Origin: an uncultured Collinsella sp.
GTDB taxonomy: Bacteria; Actinomycetota; Coriobacteriia; Coriobacteriales; Coriobacteriaceae
Direction of reading: 5' to 3'
Length of the DNA: 11,457 nt
Assembly: GCA_937934355.1 (NCBI GenBank)
Contig: CALGZY010000004.1
Coordinates: 1-11,457, forward strand
The notes beneath the pieces are model-generated. The model had not been told where the DNA came from. It saw nothing but the letters and a program-made list of their open reading frames with translations, and made no database searches. Below are positions 1 through 7,246 of the stretch, in pieces. The first letter of the stretch is position 1. Each line of letters begins with the position of its first letter. The position numbers and the translations under genes are program-made.

Positions 1-699
1 CGGCAAAATGCTCCATGCACCCTGCGCCGCCGGAGGCGATGACAGGGATGCCCACCCGTTCGGACACCGCGGCGGTCAGCTCCAAATCGTAGCCCGCCTT
101 GGTCCCGTCGCAGTCCTGCTGACCAGCATGGACTGCGACGGGACCAAATCGTAGCCCGCCTTGGTCCCGTCGCAGTCCATGCTGGTCAGCAGGATCTCAC
201 CTGCGCCGAGCTTTTCCGCCCGGACCGCCCACTCGAGAGCGTCCAGGCCGGTGTTCAGGCGGCCTCCGTGCTTGTACACATCCCAGCCGCCGCCTTCCCT
301 GCGCCGGGCGTCGATGGCGACAACAACGCACTGGCTGCCGAAGCGTTCGGCCGCTTCAGAGATGAGCCCCGGCCGTTCGATCGCGGCGGAGTTGATGCTG
401 ATCTTATCGGCCCCCTGGCGGAGGATGTCGTGGAAATCCTCTACCGTCCGGATACCGCCGCCCACCGTAAAGGGGATGGACAGCTGCTCGGCCACCCGGG
501 CGGCCAAATCCACCACGGTCGCGCGGCCCTCATGGGTGGCCGTGATGTCGAGAAACACCACCTCGTCGGCACCCTCCCGGGAATAGGCGGCGGCCACTTC
601 AACCGGGTCACCCGCATCCCGCAGATCCACGAAATTGACGCCCTTGACCACACGGCCGTCCTTGACGTCCAGGCAGGGAATCACGCGTTTGGTAAGCAT
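1..699 (-). pseudogene. hisF: Imidazole glycerol phosphate synthase cyclase subunit HisF, frame broken by a 62-bp rearrangement; 3' end outside window
   Basis: HisF is the cyclase half of the HisF-HisH synthase; it turns PRFAR plus ammonia into imidazole glycerol phosphate and AICAR. Translation from ATG at 699 gives a typical HisF start ([12 protein letters not shown]), with both catalytic aspartates at the expected positions, D11 and D130 (VVAIDARR). The sequence is native to L185 ([16 protein letters not shown]). A 62-bp insertion then shifts the frame; 22 aberrant residues follow and a TGA stops the ORF at 76-78. The native frame resumes at about position 83 ([21 protein letters not shown]) and runs off the window edge, so the lost part includes the last phosphate-binding strands. 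The start lies 3 nt after the hisA stop, with a GAGGGG-type ribosome site inside the end of hisA. As written the protein would not fold as a complete barrel. It could be a true pseudogene or an assembly error. The family call is certain; the biological reality of the lesion is not. Confidence 0.9.
82..194. repeat. Forward-inverted-forward 62-bp insertion inside hisF
   Basis: Positions 82-116 and 144-178 are identical 35-nt direct repeats, offset by 62 nt. Positions 114-147 are the exact reverse complement of 161-194 (34-nt arms, 13-nt spacer). The simplest reading is a normal sequence interrupted by two template switches. The copy jumps to the opposite strand at a shared TCC (114-116) and returns at a shared CCAA (144-147). 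The net gain is 62 nt, not a multiple of three, which breaks hisF. No transposon ends or target-site duplication are visible. Confidence 0.93.
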
Positions 700-702
700 A
701 GG

Positions 703-1446
703 CTACTCTTCCCCTCGGACGGCGGCCAGCGCCTGGACCAGCGTAAAGTTGCCCTCGTAGAGCGCGCGACCGGTAATGGCACCTTCAATCGCGCCCTCAC
801 CCACTGCGGCCAGTGCGCGGATGTCGTCGAGCGCCGAGATGCCGCCCGAAGCCACGACGGGAAAACCCGCGACCTCGGCCACATGGCGATACGCCGCCAC
901 ATCGATGCCCGTCTGCATGCCATCGCGCGCGATGTCGGTATACACCAGATGCTTAAAGCCCAGCTCGGAAAGCTGCGCCACGGCATCGTCGAGCGCCACG
1001 CCCGCGCCGTCGCGCCAGCCGTTCACCTTAACCCGGCCGTCGCGCGCGGCAATGTCGGCGACCAACAGCTCGCCAAAGCCCTGGGCCGCCACCTCAGCAA
1101 AACCCGGCTCGGTCACGAGCACGGTGCCCAGCGCAATGCGGCGAGCACCATAGCCTGCCAGCTCATCGATGCGTGCGAGTGAGCGAACGCCGCCGCCCAC
1201 GTCCACGGACAGACCGTCGACGCCGCAGATGGCCTTAATCGCCGCCGAGTTGGCAGCGCATGTGTCCTCGTCCTCGCCAAAGGCAGCGGACAGGTCGACG
1301 ACATGCACCCAGCTTGCGCCCTGCTCGGCAAACGAGCGGGCGACGGCCACGGGGTCATCGGAATATACCTTGCAGCGGTTGCGGTCGCCGCGCTCCAGGC
1401 GCACAACCTTGCCGCCGATCAGATCGATTGCGGGAAACAGGATCAT
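703..1446 (-). CDS. hisA: Phosphoribosylformimino-5-aminoimidazole carboxamide ribotide isomerase (HisA)
   Basis: HisA carries out the fourth step of histidine synthesis, an Amadori-type isomerisation of ProFAR to PRFAR, in the cytoplasm. The 247-aa product has the usual length and the (beta-alpha)8 barrel motifs: MILFPAIDLIGG with the general base D8, VDVGGGVRS at 81-89, NGW at 142-144, YTDIARDGMQTG at 169-180 (with T170), and ASGGIS near the end. One oddity stands out. Aligning ARDGRVKVNGW with the usual (I)DARDGxVxxxGW segment puts A133 where most HisA proteins have the general-acid Asp; the nearest aspartate is D131, two residues earlier. The ATG at 1446 overlaps the hisH stop by 4 nt (ATGA), implying coupled translation. 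The gene is 3 nt from hisF. Confidence 0.95.
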   Translation of the reverse strand: MILFPAIDLIGGKVVRLERGDRNRCKVYSDDPVAVARSFAEQGASWVHVVDLSAAFGEDEDTCAANSAAIKAICGVDGLSVDVGGGVRSLARIDELAGYGARRIALGTVLVTEPGFAEVAAQGFGELLVADIAARDGRVKVNGWRDGAGVALDDAVAQLSELGFKHLVYTDIARDGMQTGIDVAAYRHVAEVAGFPVVASGGISALDDIRALAAVGEGAIEGAITGRALYEGNFTLVQALAAVRGEE

Positions 1447-2144
1447 CGGCCAACCTCCTCGACGATGTTGACGAAGTTCTTAAGGATGCGCTGACCCAGC
1501 GCGGAGGATTTCTCGGGATGGAACTGGCAGCCCCACACGTTGCCGTGGCGCACGATGCACGGGAAACTCCGTGTATAGTGCGTGCCCGCCAACACATCGG
1601 CGGCATCGACGTCGCCGGCCACCGCGTAGCTGTGGGTGAAGTACATATTGGCGCCCTCGGCAAAACCGGCGAGCAGCGGATCGGCCGCGCCGGCAGGCGT
1701 CATGTGCACCTGATCCCAGCCCACGTGCGGCACCTTCAGGCGGCTCGACTCCAGGTGCGTGCACGAGCCACGCATGATGCCCAGGCCATCGACCCAGGGG
1801 GCGCCGGCCTGCTCGGGGGCGTCGCCGTCCGTGGCAGCACCCTCGTCCGCCGGCACACCCTCGTTGCCGCGCTCAAAAAATAGCTGAAGGCCCAGGCAGA
1901 TGCCGAGCAGCGGGGTTCCGGCGGCAACGGCATCGAGCACGGCCACCTCCTCGCCGCTCTGGCGCATAAAGGCGATTGCGTCATAGAACGCGCCCACGCC
2001 CGGGATGACCAGGCCGTCGGCGTTGCGGATCTGCTCCGGATCGTCCGATGTGCAGGCAGCGGCACCGGCGCGCGCAAGCCCGCGCACGACGCTCGACAAG
2101 TTGCCCTTGTGGTAGTCGACCACCACGATCTTCGGTTCGCCCAC
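1443..2144 (-). CDS. hisH: Imidazole glycerol phosphate synthase glutaminase subunit HisH
   Basis: HisH is a class I glutamine amidotransferase that supplies ammonia to HisF. I chose the GTG at 2144, giving 233 aa. A strong GGGAGGGG ribosome site lies just before it, inside the longer ORF that opens at the ATG at 2165, and the protein then starts right at the conserved first strand (EPKIVVVDYHKGNL). The catalytic triad is C83 (GICLGLQ), H209 and E211 (FHPEKS); the oxyanion segment GVGAF is present. The protein is longer than the usual 200-215 aa, mainly because of an Ala/Asp/Glu-rich loop at about residues 96-117, between LFFERG and WVDGLGI. The stop overlaps the hisA start. Upstream lies an inverted-repeat element instead of the tight packing seen elsewhere in the operon. 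Confidence 0.95.
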   Translation of the reverse strand: MGEPKIVVVDYHKGNLSSVVRGLARAGAAACTSDDPEQIRNADGLVIPGVGAFYDAIAFMRQSGEEVAVLDAVAAGTPLLGICLGLQLFFERGNEGVPADEGAATDGDAPEQAGAPWVDGLGIMRGSCTHLESSRLKVPHVGWDQVHMTPAGAADPLLAGFAEGANMYFTHSYAVAGDVDAADVLAGTHYTRSFPCIVRHGNVWGCQFHPEKSSALGQRILKNFVNIVEEVGR

Positions 2145-2169
2145 GCGACCCCTCCCTTTTCCCATTCAA

Positions 2170-2284
2170 AACCTGCCAAAAAGGGACAGGTTTATTTTGG
2201 TCGGTTAAACGTTCACCCACCACATGAGACAGCATTTCCGCAGATAAAACCTGCCAAAATAAACCTGTCCCTTTTTGGCAGGTT
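2170..2284. repeat. REPIN/MITE-like pair of inverted 37-nt hairpin elements between hisB and hisH
   Basis: Positions 2170-2200 and 2254-2284 are perfect 31-nt inverted repeats. Seen as whole units, 2170-2206 and the reverse complement of 2248-2284 match at 35 of 37 positions. Each unit is itself a hairpin: the right one has perfect 12-nt arms (AACCTGCCAAAA, 2248-2259, with 2273-2284), while the left one has the same arms with two mismatches. About 41 nt of unrelated sequence separate the units. The right end runs into the hisB stop codon (2283-2285) and the left end lies 26 nt from the hisH GTG, so the element fills the whole gap. No coding capacity is seen. Two inverted REP-like hairpins with a short spacer are the layout of a REPIN, usually mobilised in trans by a RAYT transposase. 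That assignment is inference. Confidence 0.85.
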
Positions 2285-2870
2285 ACAGCGAGCCCTTGGT
2301 GCTGGGGATGCCCTGCACGCGGGGATCGAGCTCGCAGGCGTGGCGCATCGTGCGGCCCACGGCCTTAAAGGCGGCCTCGATAATGTGATGCGAGTTGCCG
2401 CCCGCCAGCTCGCGCACGTGCAGCGTAAGTTTGGCATCGCGCGCAAAGGCATAGAAGAACTCAACAGCCAGCTCGGTATCGAAGCTGCCCACGCGCTCGG
2501 TCGGCACGGGCAGCTCGCAGTAGGCCTGGCCGCGACCCGAAATGTCCACGGCGGCCATCACGAGCGTCTCGTCCATGGCGATCGCCGCATCGGCAAAGCG
2601 CGTAATACCCGCTTTGTCGCCCAGCGCCCGGCAAAACGCCTCGCCCAGCACAATGCCCGTGTCCTCGACGGTATGGTGCGCATCGACTTCCACATCGCCT
2701 ACCGCATGCACCGTCAAATCGAACAGGCCATGGCGGCCAAAGGCGTTGAGCATGTGGTCGAAAAACGGCACGCCGGTCGAGATATCGCACGTACCGGTTC
2801 CATCCAGGTCGAGTTTGACGACAATGTCGGTCTCCCCCGTCTTGCGGGTCACCTCGGCATAACGGCCCAT
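2283..2870 (-). CDS. hisB: Imidazoleglycerol-phosphate dehydratase (HisB, monofunctional)
   Basis: HisB dehydrates imidazole glycerol phosphate to imidazole acetol phosphate using manganese. The 195-aa product is the normal size of the single-function enzyme, with no fused phosphatase domain. Both halves of the internally duplicated fold carry metal-binding motifs: FFDHML (36-41) and DAHHTVED (63-70) in the first, SHHIIEA (160-166) in the second. AMDE (98-101) and the terminal substrate-binding STKG (190-193) are also present. The ATG follows the hisC TAG with no gap, and its GGAGGAG ribosome site lies in the last codons of hisC. The TAA stop is formed at the edge of the inverted-repeat element, so that element inserted at, or evolved against, the very end of the gene. 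Confidence 0.97.
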   Translation of the reverse strand: MGRYAEVTRKTGETDIVVKLDLDGTGTCDISTGVPFFDHMLNAFGRHGLFDLTVHAVGDVEVDAHHTVEDTGIVLGEAFCRALGDKAGITRFADAAIAMDETLVMAAVDISGRGQAYCELPVPTERVGSFDTELAVEFFYAFARDAKLTLHVRELAGGNSHHIIEAAFKAVGRTMRHACELDPRVQGIPSTKGSL

Positions 2871-3986
2871 CTAGATCTCCTCCTTCACCAGCACGGCAAA
2901 CGCAGCCAGTACCTCATCGTTTTCCTGCGGCGTGCCCACGGTAATGCGCAGACAGTCCGCAAGCCCCGGCGCATAGCTAAAGTCGCGCACCAAAATCGAA
3001 TACTCGTCGCGTAGGCGCTCGCGCACGCGCGTGGCATGCGGCGTACGCACGAGCACAAAGTTCGCCGCGCTCGGCCATGCCTCCACGGGCAGGCCCTCGG
3101 TAGCCATCGCGCGCAGGGCGCACAGCTCGCGCTCGCGCTCGGATGCGACCTGTGCCACCACGGGCGTGTACGCATCGCGGGCACGCACGCAGGCAAGCGC
3201 CGCCGCCTGGCTCAGCACGTTGACCGAATAGATCTGGCGAATCGCCGCGAACACGTCGATGACCTCGGACGCCGCGATCACGTAGCCCAGACGCGTGCCG
3301 GAAGCGCCAAACGCCTTGGACAGCGTATGTAAAATCACCAGGTTGGGATGCTCGGCGATAAGGCCCTGCGCCGTGGTGGCCGCGCCAAACGAATCGTCGG
3401 CAAACTCAACGTAGGCCTCGTCGACCATCACCATGCCGGGGCACGCATCGCACAGCGCCGCGATAAAGTCGAGCGGCGCCACGTCGCCCGTGGGGTTATT
3501 GGGCGAGGTCACGATTGCCAGGTTGCACTCGGGCACTGCCGCAAGCACGGCTGTCTGGTCGAGCTCAAAGGTCGCGGGGTCGCGCCACACGTCACGCACC
3601 TCGGTCTGGCAGAGCGACGCAAAGAACGCGTACTCGCTAAAGCACGGCGGGCAGTTGAGCAGGGTCCGTCCCGCGCCGCCAAACGCCAACAGGTAGTTAT
3701 AGAGCAGCTCGTCGCCGCCGTTTCCCACGCAGACATTCTCGCGCGCCACGCCATGCCAGGCAGCAAGCTCGTCGCGCAGGTCGTTCGACATGGGATCGGG
3801 ATAGCGATTGAGCGGTGTGGCAGCCAGGGCAGCGTCGACCGCCTCGCGCACGCCGGTCGGCACGGGATAGGTGTTCTCGTTGGCCGAAAGGTTGATGCGC
3901 GTAGGCGTAAAGTTGGGATCGTAGGGCTCAATACCGGCCAGGTAAGGCTGGACGAGCTCCTTCATGTGGGGCGTCAGCTCGGCCAT
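2871..3986 (-). CDS. hisC: Histidinol-phosphate aminotransferase (HisC)
   Basis: HisC is a PLP-dependent class I/II aminotransferase that converts imidazole acetol phosphate to histidinol phosphate with glutamate as donor. I chose the ATG at 3986 (371 aa, MAELTPHMKELVQPYL): a perfect AAGGAGG site precedes it, and the open frame extending to 4055 is only read-through inside hisD. Visible motifs are LSANENTYPVP (33-43), NRYPDP (60-65), the PLP phosphate contact GNGGDEL (88-94), SPNNPTG (161-167), VDEAYVEF (188-195), the Schiff-base lysine K224 in LSKAFGASGTRLGY, and LRITVG near the end (346-351). The start is 1 nt from the hisD stop, and the stop abuts the hisB ATG. Confidence 0.97.
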   Translation of the reverse strand: MAELTPHMKELVQPYLAGIEPYDPNFTPTRINLSANENTYPVPTGVREAVDAALAATPLNRYPDPMSNDLRDELAAWHGVARENVCVGNGGDELLYNYLLAFGGAGRTLLNCPPCFSEYAFFASLCQTEVRDVWRDPATFELDQTAVLAAVPECNLAIVTSPNNPTGDVAPLDFIAALCDACPGMVMVDEAYVEFADDSFGAATTAQGLIAEHPNLVILHTLSKAFGASGTRLGYVIAASEVIDVFAAIRQIYSVNVLSQAAALACVRARDAYTPVVAQVASERERELCALRAMATEGLPVEAWPSAANFVLVRTPHATRVRERLRDEYSILVRDFSYAPGLADCLRITVGTPQENDEVLAAFAVLVKEEI

Positions 3987-3987
3987 A

Positions 3988-5424
3988 TTAGGCCTCCTTA
4001 CCAGTCGCGCCAACGCCATCCGCGCCCGCAGCCGCCAGGTCAACGCCCTCGGCAACCGTCGCCACGGCGTCGCCCGGCCAGGCGACCTTGGTCAGGTCGG
4101 CCGCGGCCAGAGACTCGGCGCTCACGGCATCCTCGCCCTGCTCCAACACGCGGCGGCGCAGTGCGGCCGAAAGCGCGTGTGCCCACAGACCCTCGGCCTC
4201 GGCCAGGCGCTGCGTAGCGGGAGCATCGGAAAGCAGGCCCTCGGGCGTATAGCAAATGACACTCGAGCGCTTGACGAACTCCTCCACCGAAAGCGGGTTG
4301 GAGAACATAGCCGTACCGCCGGTCGGCAGCGTGTGATTGGGGCCGGCAACGTAATCGCCGAGCGGCTCGGAGCTCCAAGCGCCCACAAAGATGGCGCCGG
4401 CGTTGCGAATGCCGCCGAGCAGGCCCATCGCGTCCTTGCAGTGCAGCTCAAGGTGCTCGGGCGCCACGGTGTTCACCGCTTCGACGGCGGCAGCCATGTC
4501 GGCGGCCACCACGATGGTGCCCTCATTGTCGAGTGAGGCGCGCGTGATCTCGGTGCGTGGCGACTGCGCGACCAGAATATCGATACCCGCCTCGACCTCG
4601 CGCGCAAACTGCTCGTCGCAGGTCACCAGATAGCAGGCGGCCAGCGGATCGTGCTCGGCCTGGGCCATCAGGTCTGCCGCGACCACCATGGGCTTGGCCG
4701 TGGCATCGGCCAGCACGCAGACCTCGGACGGGCCAGCGACCATGTCGATTCCCACGTCGCCCGAGACAATCTGCTTGGCAGCGGCAACAAAAGCGTTGCC
4801 CGGACCGGTGATTTTATCGACACGCGGAATGCTCTCGGTACCGTACGCCAGCGCGGCCACGGCCTGGGCGCCGCCCACCATATAGATTTCGTCCACGCCG
4901 CCGAGTTTTGCCGCGGCGAGCGTGTAGGGGCTGATCAGGCCGTCTTTTTGCGGCGGGGTCACCATGACCACGCGCTTGACGCCGGCGACCTTGGCGGGAA
5001 TGGCATTCATGAGCACCGTGGAGGGATACTGCGCGCGACCGCCCGGCACGTAGATGCCGGCCGCCGCGAGCGGGGTCACCTTAACGCCGAGCATCGTGCC
5101 GTCCGGGCGCGTGGTAAACCAGCTCTGCTCGACCTCGCGCTGGTGGAATTCGCGAATCTGACGCGCGGCCTTTTCGAGCGCCGCGACAAAAGCGGGATCG
5201 AGGCCTTCGAACGCGGCATCAATCTGCTCTTGCGGCAGACGGAAGCCCTGCAGCTCAACGCCGTCAAAACGCTGACAGTATTCGCGCACCGCGGCATCGC
5301 CGTTGGCACGCACGTTTGCTACGATATCGCGGGCGGCGTCGACGATGTTTTGCGGCAGCACGCCCTTACGGTTGAGCTGGTTGGTAACGAGGCGCTCACC
5401 GGGAGCAAGCTTGATGGTCTTCAT
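3988..5424 (-). CDS. hisD: Histidinol dehydrogenase (HisD)
   Basis: HisD performs the last two NAD-dependent oxidations, from L-histidinol to L-histidine, with a catalytic zinc. The 478-aa product has the family signature around 206-238 (TGPGN then [11 protein letters not shown]). Putative zinc ligands are Q255 and H258 (MAQAEHDP), D357 (GDYVAGPNH) and H416 ([10 protein letters not shown]). The catalytic pair is E323/H324 in APEHLELH, and PNHTLPTGG is intact. It is about 40-50 residues longer than most HisD proteins because of an Ala/Gly/Asp/Val-rich tail after about residue 430 that has no family motif. The ATG at 5424 is preceded by AGGGGAT. It follows hisZG after about 105 nt and runs straight into hisC. 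Confidence 0.97.
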   Translation of the reverse strand: MKTIKLAPGERLVTNQLNRKGVLPQNIVDAARDIVANVRANGDAAVREYCQRFDGVELQGFRLPQEQIDAAFEGLDPAFVAALEKAARQIREFHQREVEQSWFTTRPDGTMLGVKVTPLAAAGIYVPGGRAQYPSTVLMNAIPAKVAGVKRVVMVTPPQKDGLISPYTLAAAKLGGVDEIYMVGGAQAVAALAYGTESIPRVDKITGPGNAFVAAAKQIVSGDVGIDMVAGPSEVCVLADATAKPMVVAADLMAQAEHDPLAACYLVTCDEQFAREVEAGIDILVAQSPRTEITRASLDNEGTIVVAADMAAAVEAVNTVAPEHLELHCKDAMGLLGGIRNAGAIFVGAWSSEPLGDYVAGPNHTLPTGGTAMFSNPLSVEEFVKRSSVICYTPEGLLSDAPATQRLAEAEGLWAHALSAALRRRVLEQGEDAVSAESLAAADLTKVAWPGDAVATVAEGVDLAAAGADGVGATGKEA

Positions 5425-5530
5425 ATCGGTATCCCCTATCGGTCGAGGTCTTGTTCAAAAAAACGAGAGACCGGGCGGCGGCGTCAGTCGGCCCGCAGCC
5501 CAGACGTTGAGGCGCCCGTGCGCGCTCGCG
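5425..5530 (-). other. Gap between hisZG and hisD with a possible weak attenuator
   Basis: This gap of about 105 nt is unusually long for this operon. Read on the minus strand it is very GC-rich and has a run of seven T (5457-5463 on the plus strand). Upstream of that run, the arms 5472-5477 and 5513-5518 (CGGGCG/CGCCCG) could pair, with smaller GC pairings inside. The stem is imperfect and stands off from the T run, so an intrinsic terminator is only a possibility. I see no convincing promoter and no ORF here. Confidence 0.3.
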
Positions 5531-7246
5531 CTATTGTGCCGAGCCCGCGACGGGCTCAAAATGCTTGTCCTTCACGGCGACCGCCAGGCGATCGGCCAGG
5601 TTGCGAACGCGCGGATCCAGGCGCGCGGCACCCGGGTTGACGAAGAAGCGGGCCGTGCAGTCCATAATGCGGCCGGTGATGACCAGGTCGTTGTCGCGCA
5701 GCGTGGCACCCGTGGCGGTAATGTCCACGATGCGGTCGGTCATGCCAACGATGGGGCCCAACTCAATATTGCCGTGCAGCGAAACGATGTCGGCATTCAC
5801 GCCGCGCTCGGCATACCAGGCACTCGCGATGCGCGGGTACTTGGTGGCCACGCGAAGAGAACCGCGGCGGGCATAGTTGCGCTCGGCCCGGCCAGCGCGC
5901 CATGCGGGCTCCGCCTCGATAAACGTGCACAGGCCGTAGCCCAGATCGACCAGCTGCAGCAGGTTAAGGTCGGCCTCGATGAGCGAATCCCAGCCGCAGA
6001 TGCCGCAATCGGCACCACCGCAGCCCACAAAGGCGGGCGCATCGCTGGGGCGCACAATGACAAACTCGATATCGCCGACCGTGCCCTCACCAGCGTGTGT
6101 GTCGCGGCCGCGCACGATGAGGTGACGACCGGGATCGCGCAGCTCCGAGACATCCAAGCCCGCGGCCTCGAGCACGTCGAGCGTGTCGGCCTTGAGCGAG
6201 CCCTTGGGCACGGCAATGCGCAGCGGACCCTCGGTGCCGCGGCCCACGGCATGGTCACCATCGGAAGCAGCGTCCTCGGCCGAGGTGCGCGCGGCCTCCA
6301 GACGCTCGAGCGAAAAGGCGAAGCCCGCCGCCGGCACCTCGATGCCGTCGCCAAATGCGCCGGTAAAGATGGAGTCGTAGCGTCCGCCCGAACCGACTGG
6401 ATCGGGCAGGCCGCCGGCATAGGCCTTAAAGACCAGGCCCGTGTAGTAATCAAACGAGTTCATGATGGAGAAGTCGAAGGACAGCACCTGGGCGTCCTCG
6501 GGAGCCAGGCCCTCGACCAGGGCGCGCAGCTCGCGCGTGAGCGGCGCGACAATGCCCGCCGCCGTCAGCAGCGCGTCGACGCGGTCGAGTACCTCGGCGC
6601 CGCCGTGCAAGCGCGGCAGCTCGCTAATGGCAGCCTTGACGGCCTCGGGCTCGGCGCTTGCCGCCACACGGGCATCGAGGCCCACAAAGTCGTTGGCGTG
6701 CACGCAACGCAATGCCTCGGCAGCCAGTTCGCGATCCCCACAGGCCGCGAGCAGCTCCTTAAACGGACGCACGCTACCTGCGATAATGCGCGCATCGGGC
6801 AGTGCCAGCTTGCGCACGGCCTCGGCCACCAGCGAGACGATCTCGACATCGCCCGTGGTATCGCCCGCACCGATAAGCTCAAAGCCCAGCTGCGTAAACT
6901 GACGCGAGCCACCGGCATTGCGCTGACACTCGCGGACCACCGGCGCCTCATAGCGCAGGCGCAGCGGCAGATCGGCCGCGCGCATGCGAGTCGAAACCAG
7001 GCGAACGATCGGCAGCGTGTTGTCGGGACGGACCACCAGCAGGCGACCGTTGTCATCAAAAAGCTTGAACGGCGTGTCCGCGATGCGGCCGCCTTCCTCG
7101 AGCGAACCCTTGTCCTCGAGCAGCGGCGTCTCGACCGGCAGGTAATGATGCTCCCTAAAGCAGCCCTTCACCGTCAGCGCAATCTCCTCGCGCGCCTGAG
7201 CCTCCTCGGGCAATATGTCCCGGAATCCCCACGGTGTGGCCGTCAT
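5531..7246 (-). CDS. hisG: Fused HisZ-HisG: ATP phosphoribosyltransferase regulatory and catalytic domains in one protein
   Basis: ATP phosphoribosyltransferase joins ATP and PRPP in the first, feedback-controlled step of histidine synthesis. In species with short HisG, a separate HisRS-like HisZ subunit provides regulation. Here both are in one 571-aa ORF. Residues 1 to about 320 are HisZ-like: TPWGFRDILP at 4-13, VVRPDNTLPIVRL at 71-83, RECQRNAGGSRQFTQLGFELIG at 105-126 (read as two parts), SGGRYD at 286-291, and AAGFAFSLERL at 306-316. Residues about 321-340 are an acidic, Gly-rich linker. Residues 341-571 are short-form HisG: LRIAVPKGSL, VRPSDAPAFVGCGGADCGICG, VATKYPRIA, LHGNIELGP and the PRPP loop VDITATGATL (507-516). 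No frameshift or internal stop separates the halves, and the PRPP loop is intact. HisZ is shorter than the usual stand-alone form. The start has a GAGGAGG site. This is the first gene of the his operon in the window. Confidence 0.95.
   Translation of the reverse strand: MTATPWGFRDILPEEAQAREEIALTVKGCFREHHYLPVETPLLEDKGSLEEGGRIADTPFKLFDDNGRLLVVRPDNTLPIVRLVSTRMRAADLPLRLRYEAPVVRECQRNAGGSRQFTQLGFELIGAGDTTGDVEIVSLVAEAVRKLALPDARIIAGSVRPFKELLAACGDRELAAEALRCVHANDFVGLDARVAASAEPEAVKAAISELPRLHGGAEVLDRVDALLTAAGIVAPLTRELRALVEGLAPEDAQVLSFDFSIMNSFDYYTGLVFKAYAGGLPDPVGSGGRYDSIFTGAFGDGIEVPAAGFAFSLERLEAARTSAEDAASDGDHAVGRGTEGPLRIAVPKGSLKADTLDVLEAAGLDVSELRDPGRHLIVRGRDTHAGEGTVGDIEFVIVRPSDAPAFVGCGGADCGICGWDSLIEADLNLLQLVDLGYGLCTFIEAEPAWRAGRAERNYARRGSLRVATKYPRIASAWYAERGVNADIVSLHGNIELGPIVGMTDRIVDITATGATLRDNDLVITGRIMDCTARFFVNPGAARLDPRVRNLADRLAVAVKDKHFEPVAGSAQ

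Noticed and set aside
114..194. The hisF inverted repeat as a transposon end or terminator
   Set aside because: Its arms are hisF coding sequence itself, there is no T tract and no target duplication; a local copy error explains every base.
268..1182. Long plus-strand frame opposite hisF/hisA
   Set aside because: Composition of a complement frame, with no motif; the minus strand encodes intact HisA with catalytic residues.
2145..2165. ATG start for HisH at 2165
   Set aside because: The added residues are encoded by the ribosome-binding sequence itself; the GTG at 2144 fits spacing and conserved sequence better. I cannot fully exclude the ATG.
2109..3014. A 301-codon plus-strand frame covering hisB, the inverted repeat and parts of hisH/hisC
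   Set aside because: It crosses three real genes and the repeat, has no domain, and has no convincing ribosome site. It is a shadow frame.
3987..4055. Extended N-terminus of hisC
   Set aside because: The extra 23 codons lie inside hisD and are not HisC-like; ATG 3986 has a perfect ribosome site and gives the family N-terminus.
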